Below, in pieces: positions 58,315 to 64,000 of a stretch of 64,000 bases of DNA. The stretch is taken from assembly GCA_003952965.2 (NCBI GenBank), contig CM025856.1:20039566-20103565 (forward strand). The letters run 5' to 3'. The stretch comes from Morella rubra (Eukaryota > Streptophyta > Magnoliopsida > Fagales > Myricaceae). Position 1 is the first letter of the stretch. Each line of letters begins with the position of its first letter. The translations under genes and the position numbers were made by a program. The notes under the pieces were generated by a model. That model was not told where the DNA came from. It did not search any database and worked only from the letters and a program-made list of their open reading frames with translations.

Positions 58315-61300
58315 ATGCGGGCCTTTCCTATTATCTCATTTGTAGAATCCTCACCTTTCTCGCCACTCTTATTCTGTGCTGCTGCTTCTGCTTCTTCTTC
58401 TTCAGAAAATAAGACATCCTTAACTCTTGCTACTCCTAGAAAAAATCTCTCTCTCCCGAAATCCGTACATCATTTGTATTGCTCTTCAAGATCAAACTTC
58501 GAGTTGGGTGGCGATGGTAACGATGTTGGGGATTTTTCCTCGCTAGATGAGGAGGAGGAGGAGTCCGTATCGGAAACTGGTGATGGTGTGTACATTGAGA
58601 TAGAGAATCTCGGCCAGAATACTCGTAGAATTCGGTCCAGGATTTCCATAGACGCCCCCCTGGATACCATTTGGAACATTCTCACTGACTATGAGAGATT
58701 GGCTGATTTCATTCCCGGTCTCGCCCTCAGCCAATTGCTCCAAAAGACTAACAACTATGCCCGACTTTTCCAGGTTATCATCTCACCTTCCAATTCTTCT
58801 GTTCTCCGTTCTTTTCTAAAGATAAGACCAATGGACATTTAACAAACGTACATCCATAAGCATATTACTTTCGCTCAAATGGGTGGTTTGTAACACTTAT
58901 GAATGCCCAATTTGAATTGGGTATCCCTGTTGATGATTGTCTCAGTGAAGCTGACGAATTTCATCCTCCTAGAAAACAGAAACAAATATCGCCGGCCTAT
59001 AATGATAAATACCACTATGAACTTTGAACTAATGAAAATTTCTGACAATTCGGGAAAGGAAACCTTACAAGTACCCCGATCACCCTTCCAGCAATCTGCA
59101 GTGCCTGGTACATATATGTGGATATCTTTTTTAGCTTACTGTTTGCAATGGAACTCCTGTACTTCCCTCGCTATCATGAGATTTTTGGTCAACATTGATG
59201 GAAACTCAGTCTTCCATCTTTAATCTCATAAACATGTACCAAAAGCACATTGATTGTATAAGACACGTACATTTGCCACTGAGTTGCAAACCATCCTTCG
59301 GAATTTAAGCGAAGGTGCTCTAGAAAGTCGAATGACTGGAAAACTTGAGGCATAGTTAGATCGTGATGCCAATGGTCTTTCAGGGCAGCTGGGAACTTGG
59401 GAGTAGCCTGAGTGCAAACTTGCAGACTTACTTCTAACATGTACATGCGCACATGATTTGGCCATGCGTACCCTGAAAAAACAAACAATGCCCGCATTAG
59501 CCATAGATAGAACAATAGTAAATAATGGTAAGAATTGTTCACCTCTGCACTATCCAGGGAATGTATGCGAGAAAAAAAAAACAGAGCAAAAGAGTCGTCT
59601 TTCGCATGGTATGAGTGAAAATATTAATGAGAACCCATAATGCCAACCCAAGTTAGAAGTGCAACCATAGGATAGATCCTATGTTATGAGAGGATAGGAT
59701 CGCTAGTTCTATGTTCCAAGTTAGAAGCATTTCATGAATGTGTATCAAGGCAAATAATTCCTCGCAACAGAACGGAGATTACGAAATTGGTTTCTACGAA
59801 CAACTGGAAAAAAGAAAATCGGTTAAGAGTGCAAAAAATCAACAAAGAAAATCTCCAGAGCCACAGATAAGTCTATAACTTTCACAGCAAATGCAAGCTT
59901 GGGATTCAGTTGATTGGGTTTTATGACTAACATGGGCGAAAGGATGTTGATGCAGGATGAATACAGTGCACCCTTTGGGGACTGCAGAGGCCATACAGAC
60001 ACTGTAGATTCTAAGCTGAGTCAAAGGATAGGGTCCTTTGAGTACGTGGGAGATAGGGGCTAGATGAGACACATTTCGATTATTGAGACGGGGTCTTCAA
60101 GTTCCTCCCGACAGGCCCAGAGCCATACGAAGCACAGGGGAGAGAATTCAAAACAGTCCTCGAACCTAAGAACAATGTCCCAATCATCGCCTGGGTTTCT
60201 TATGAATTGAGGCCCAGCTGCTACGCCACTTCACCCACCCACTACTCTTTTCGGTTCGAGTACCGACCCGCCACTCTCTGAGAAAAGTAGAAGACGAAAA
60301 CCGTAGAGAGGAGAGGGTAGAGACAGAGTCCTGTGATTTTGGGTTGGTTATGGTTGTTGCTGCGCCGTGTGGCAGGTGGCTGCAAGGAACAATATGCGGG
60401 CCTTTCCTATGTAGAATCCTCACCTTTCTCGCCACTCTTATTCTGTGCTGCTGCTTCTGCTTCTTCTTCTTCAGAAAATAAGACATCCTTAACTCTTGCT
60501 AAGAAAAAATGAAATCCGTACATATTTGTATTGCTCTTCAAGATCAAACTTCGAGTTGGGTGGCGATGGTAACGATGTTGGGGATTTTTCCTCGCTAGAT
60601 GAGGAGGAGGAGGAGTCCGTATCGGAAACTGGTGATGGTGTGTACATTGAGATAGAGAATCTCGGCCAGAATACTCGTAGAATTCGGTCCAGGATTTCCA
60701 TAGACGCCCCCCTGGATACCATTTGGAACATTCTCACTGACTATGAGAGATTGGCTGATTTCATTCCCGGTCTCGCCCTCAGCCAATTGCTCCAAAAGAC
60801 TAACAACTATGCCCGACTTTTCCAGGTTATCATCTCAAATTCTTCTGTTCTCCGTTCTTTTCTACTTAGATAAGACCAATCATTTAACAAACGTACATCC
60901 ATAAGCCTTTCGCTAAATGGGTGGTTTGGTAACACTTATGAATGCCCAATTTGAATTGGGTATCATGATTGTCTCAGTGAAGCTGACGAATTTCATCCTC
61001 CTATCCCCAAAACAGAAACAAATATCGCCGGCCTATAATGATAAATACCACTATGAACTTTGAACTAATGAAAATTTCTGACAATTCGGGAAAGGAAACC
61101 TTACCAAGAGGCCCCGACACCCTTCCAGAATCTATGCAGTGCCTGGACATATATGTGGATATCTTTTTTAGTACTAGTTTGCAATGGAATCGGGAAGGTT
61201 TAGGGGTTTTAGTACATCAAATGTTCGGGGGAACCCCCTACACCGTGGAGCACTATGACCATAAGGCTTCAGCAAGTGTGGAAGTTTTCCAGGGCTTCAA

Positions 61301-62521
61301 AATTTGGGAACTTTCCTACCTGCGTACACCTCGCACCTACTGTATGATGGTATTCTACGAATTTATGAATGGATGTCTAAATGTATGCAGGATAATACTT
61401 TTGGGAGAGTACGCATGTAGATAATGACAAATCTATCCTTTGAGACCTAATGAGTTTTAGGAACTGGTATACCACCAAATCTCTCTTACTGTGTCTTAAG
61501 TCCCTATCACATGTACTGGTATGCCACCTCTCTGCGTCTGCAAAAGTTATAAGTGTGCATAGTTGTGCTAAACTCTTTCTATATCAATCTTGTATGCTTC
61601 TTCACCACACTCTGATTAGTGTTCTATGCCTAGTCTTAAGAACTCGTATAACCTTGCAACAGATTGGACAGCAAAACTTGGCATTTGGGCTGAAATTTAA
61701 TGCCAAGGGAATTGTAGATTGTTATGAGAAAGAACTTGAGAGCCTTCCATTTGGTCAAAAGCGTGATATCGACTTTAAGATGATTGAAGGAGACTTTCAA
61801 CTCTTTGAAGGAAAATGGTCGATTGAACAGGTATATTCTGTTGATGAAACGTTGTTGGGCACCTTCTGTGTAAATTGTGTCGGCTTTATCTCTTTAAAGT
61901 GTTCTCATTAATGTCTCACCTCACAGCTTATGTATTCATTTCTAGAGCCATAGTATGTTGGGGTCTGCGCGCGCATTTATTTCATTCTTCATGTTTTGCT
62001 GGGTGTTCAGGGGAGTAGGGGCGGGGGGTAAGGGATTATGTGTATTTGTGGATGTACCGATGTACGGCTCGTCATCAATTTTAGCCAGTGGGGTTTGTTG
62101 GAGTCATAAGCAAATTTCCAAGTTAGGATGCAACTTTGCCTGCTATAGATCTATGCTTTAAATAAAATGGTTGAATGTTCGGACCTAGATTAATGATTGA
62201 AGTTTCTAATCTCTGCATAGTTCCTTAATGTGGTCCACACTGTATGGATTTAAGTGGAATCATTTGTCTCATCTCCATACACTTATTGTTTCCCTCCATC
62301 AATGGGTGATACAGTCCAATAAAGGAAGAGACGAAGATACTGATTCCTTGGCGAGCCAAAAATTTTGTACAACTCTTTCGTATTTAGTTGATGTAAAGCC
62401 AAAGCTGTGGTTGCCTGTTCAGGTCGTTGAGGGTAGACTCTGCAAGGAGATTAAAATGAACCTTGCGTGCATCCGAGAAGAAGCACAAAAAGTGGTTCAC
62501 AACACTGTGGATGTTCATTAA
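58315..62521 (+). CDS. Plastid SRPBCC (polyketide cyclase/COQ10-like) protein
   Basis: Exons 58315-58773, 61663-61830 and 62315-62521 join in frame to 277 residues. ATG at 58315 is the first in the frame (MRAFPIISFVESS). An earlier ATG at 58270 is in another frame and closes after 24 codons, so it may be a uORF. Residues 1-60 are Ser-rich like a transit peptide, followed by an acidic patch (LDEEEEES). The lipid-binding SRPBCC fold runs from about 88: SRISIDAPLDTIWNILTDYERLADFIPGL, GQQNLAFGLKFNAKG, EGDFQLFEGKWSIEQ, then VDVKPKLWLPVQVVEGRLCKEI. This matches the plant family of At4g01650, annotated as polyketide cyclase/dehydrase and lipid transport. The ligand is unknown. Intron 1 is unusually long (2.9 kb) because it contains copy B of the duplicated block, including a broken copy of exon 1. 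In Arabidopsis the homologue sits beside ABC1 (At4g01660). Confidence 0.9.
59271..59994 (-). pseudogene. Broken copy of CYP20-3 exons 1-2
   Basis: Copy B of the cyclophilin 5' end. Exon 2 copy (59475-59271) keeps [14 protein letters not shown] and [13 protein letters not shown] but has lost bases in GTHGQSVSH and in the LSCPE stretch, shifting frame near its start. Exon 1 copy (about 59994-59940) keeps MASAVP but lacks the Q-H-C-H-S-S segment and its splice donor. No downstream cyclophilin exons follow. Confidence 0.85.
60394..60825 (+). pseudogene. Broken copy of SRPBCC exon 1
   Basis: Copy B of exon 1 starts MRAFP but a 10-bp loss brings an immediate TAG (about 60409). Another gap removes codons before the YCSSRSNFEL segment, after which the frame is again intact to LFQ and the GT donor at 60826. 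It lies inside intron 1 of the intact gene. If copy A were an assembly artefact, this would be the misread real exon. Confidence 0.85.
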
Positions 62522-64000
62522 CATTATCAATTTGTTTGGATTGTTTCGTGTAAGTATATCCTCTTCAAGTTTATATCTTTTTAGCCTTAGCATAGGTAGC
62601 ATGTCGCAATTTATGATACGCTTCACAATCTGATTTGTTTCATAAGCATTCTGACATGCACATTATAAGTTTATCTTGAATGTATATTTATTGCCTGTTA
62701 CGAGAAACATATGGGGCAATGCAATACATATAATGATACATAATTCCTATGCAATGCACTTGATTTACATCATTTTTTTATCTACTTTTCTGTATTTTGT
62801 TAAAAGGTACAGTTTCTGGCGTGAAACTTTTCTAGTAAGACTCTTGCAATTGGGGTTTTTATATTTGTTGTTTTTAGTTGTGCATGGGATTTATAGAACC
62901 AAGATTTACAATTTACAAGGGATAAATAACAAGTAAATGAATGGATAATTTTGGGGTAACAGGCTCGCCCAATGGGCAGTAGTTATAGCTCAAACCAGAT
63001 ATTCTGCAGTAAAAAGTGTTTCTACAATCACGCCCATAGAGGGTTGCTACGCTAGTTGCCCCTCCCCTTTTGCGTATAAACAAAAAATGAATGGATAATT
63101 ATGGGGGAATGGGAGGGTGAGCAAAAAATTGAAAGTGAGGTGAAGCTATAATTGCATACATATCGTAGGATGTTTTCATCTACAAGTAAGATCTGGTATC
63201 ATGAATAATGAGAATGATTTTAGGCATAAAGAGATGTGAGGATTGAAGATATATAGCTTTTATTGAAGAACTTCAGTATAACTGAGAAATAGTAAACATG
63301 TTGAAATAATTTGATAAACAGGTAAAAAGAGTGATATAAGTAAAGAATGCAATATAAAATAAAAGTACTATGTAGAAGTCATAATGTTTTCAATATGCTT
63401 TGTTTCTTCTATAAAAGGTTTAACTTAGTAACTTTTGAAGGTTTTTGTAGATGCATAAATCAGTCACCCTAGATTTCAGGGTTACGTAGGAGGAGAATTG
63501 CCTAGGAAAGAAATGTGCCCAGCTGGTGAGGGCTTTCTGGCCTCTTTACTGTGGGTAAAGGGCCTTGAGCCCAGTAGGCTTGTCACTGCCCCTAGGGGCC
63601 TTGAGGCCACTGCAATTAACTGTTGGAGGGGAGTCTCAACGGGAAACCCTCAAAAATGACCCAAGGTGTTAAGTATGAGTAAATTGCGTATTGTTTTTCT
63701 TCTTGGTAGATTAAATGCTTATTAAGGAATAAGCATTGTGTTGGGTAGTCCAGTAACGTCGCCAAGCGTCAACTTGCCTGGCATCCGTTCTTGCCAAGAG
63801 TTGTGTGCACAGAATGTTGAAGCCCAACTACTCCTATTCTGCTAGATGTAGTGTTATTGAATCAGTTAAGTAGACCTCGTAAATCAAGATAAATTAAAAA
63901 ATGACAATCGTTGGACAGTGGAGTGAATATTATTTTTGTGTCTCTGTTCGAGTGGGGCCCAAATTCTGCCTTCTTATTCATATATCGTTTTTTTTTTTTT
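62522..64000. other. Downstream region, no gene recognised
   Basis: Probably holds the SRPBCC 3' UTR (first 300 bp). A short repeated phrase (AATGAATGGATAATT) occurs at 62937 and 63086. The segment 63490-63830 is less AT-rich, with CCTTGAG/GGCC motifs, but shows no readable protein. The window ends in a T run that is cut by the boundary. Confidence 0.45.

Larger units (their letters stand above)
56786..61195. repeat. Tandem duplication of CYP20-3/SRPBCC intergenic block
   Basis: Copy A (56786-59158, 2373 bp) and copy B (59159 to about 61195, about 2037 bp) are in the same orientation and joined directly, with GTACTTCCCTCGCTATCATG at both starts. Long stretches are identical. The differences seen are mostly small losses from copy B: for example 20 bp of GGTTGTTATTATAGGTTGTT, 9 bp of a TTAGAAG repeat and 10 bp near 60408, plus larger gaps near 59950 and 60010-60070. 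In the last 350 bp both copies have gaps and small replacements relative to each other. Confidence 0.95.

Noticed and set aside
1-64000. CRISPR array, prophage, operon or bacterial defence system
   Set aside because: All genes have plant introns and plant families; no regularly spaced repeats with unique spacers were found.

Overview
This is a nuclear plant (angiosperm, probably eudicot) window. Genes are split by many short introns with GT-AG or GC-AG borders. Intergenic DNA is AT-rich, with long A/T runs, AT and CT microsatellites and retroposon remnants. The proteins belong to recognisable land-plant families. No bacterial, viral or organellar gene cluster is visible, and no tRNA, rRNA or CRISPR array was found. 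Exon borders below were read by eye from splice signals, reading frame and family resemblance, so most are proposals that cDNA would settle.

Layout. (1) 186-2600, minus: a CHMP7-type ESCRT-III gene. (2) 2.6-18.3 kb: a gene-poor spacer with LINE tails and one unidentified exon-like ORF. (3) 18.5-20.1 kb, plus: an R2R3-MYB of subgroup 13 (MYB55/61/86 type). (4) 20.1-30.2 kb: a spacer holding a LINE remnant and a clear 543-bp foldback element with a 10-bp target-site duplication. (5) 30.6-31.8 kb, plus: a DUF1685-like plant protein. (6) 33.9-39.5 kb, minus: a pectin acetylesterase whose exons 2-4 are damaged in this sequence. (7) 41.4-47.5 kb, minus: an ABC1/COQ8-type atypical kinase with a SINE in intron 5. 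(8) 52.3-54.4 kb, plus: a HAD-family pyrimidine 5'-nucleotidase-like hydrolase with an in-frame 51-bp exon duplication. (9) 54.9-57.7 kb, minus: a plastid cyclophilin of the CYP20-3/ROC4 type. (10) 58.3-62.5 kb, plus: a plastid SRPBCC (polyketide cyclase/COQ10-like) protein, head-to-head with the cyclophilin. (11) 62.5-64 kb: no gene recognised.

These are housekeeping and developmental genes, not an operon or a defence island. From memory of Arabidopsis, CHMP7, PAE, HAD and ROC4 are neighbours near the end of chromosome 3 (At3g62030-62080). SRPBCC, ABC1 and MYB55 are neighbours near the top of chromosome 4 (At4g01650-01680). Here the two sets are interleaved, which suggests an ancestral order later split by duplication and gene loss.

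The most unusual signal is a set of local direct duplications (1.2, 36.8-38.1, 44.7-45.2 and 56.8-61.2 kb). In three of them the second copy is peppered with short deletions, and reading-frame damage lies close by. I consider gap-filling or read-level assembly error the likeliest cause, with real tandem duplication and decay as the alternative.
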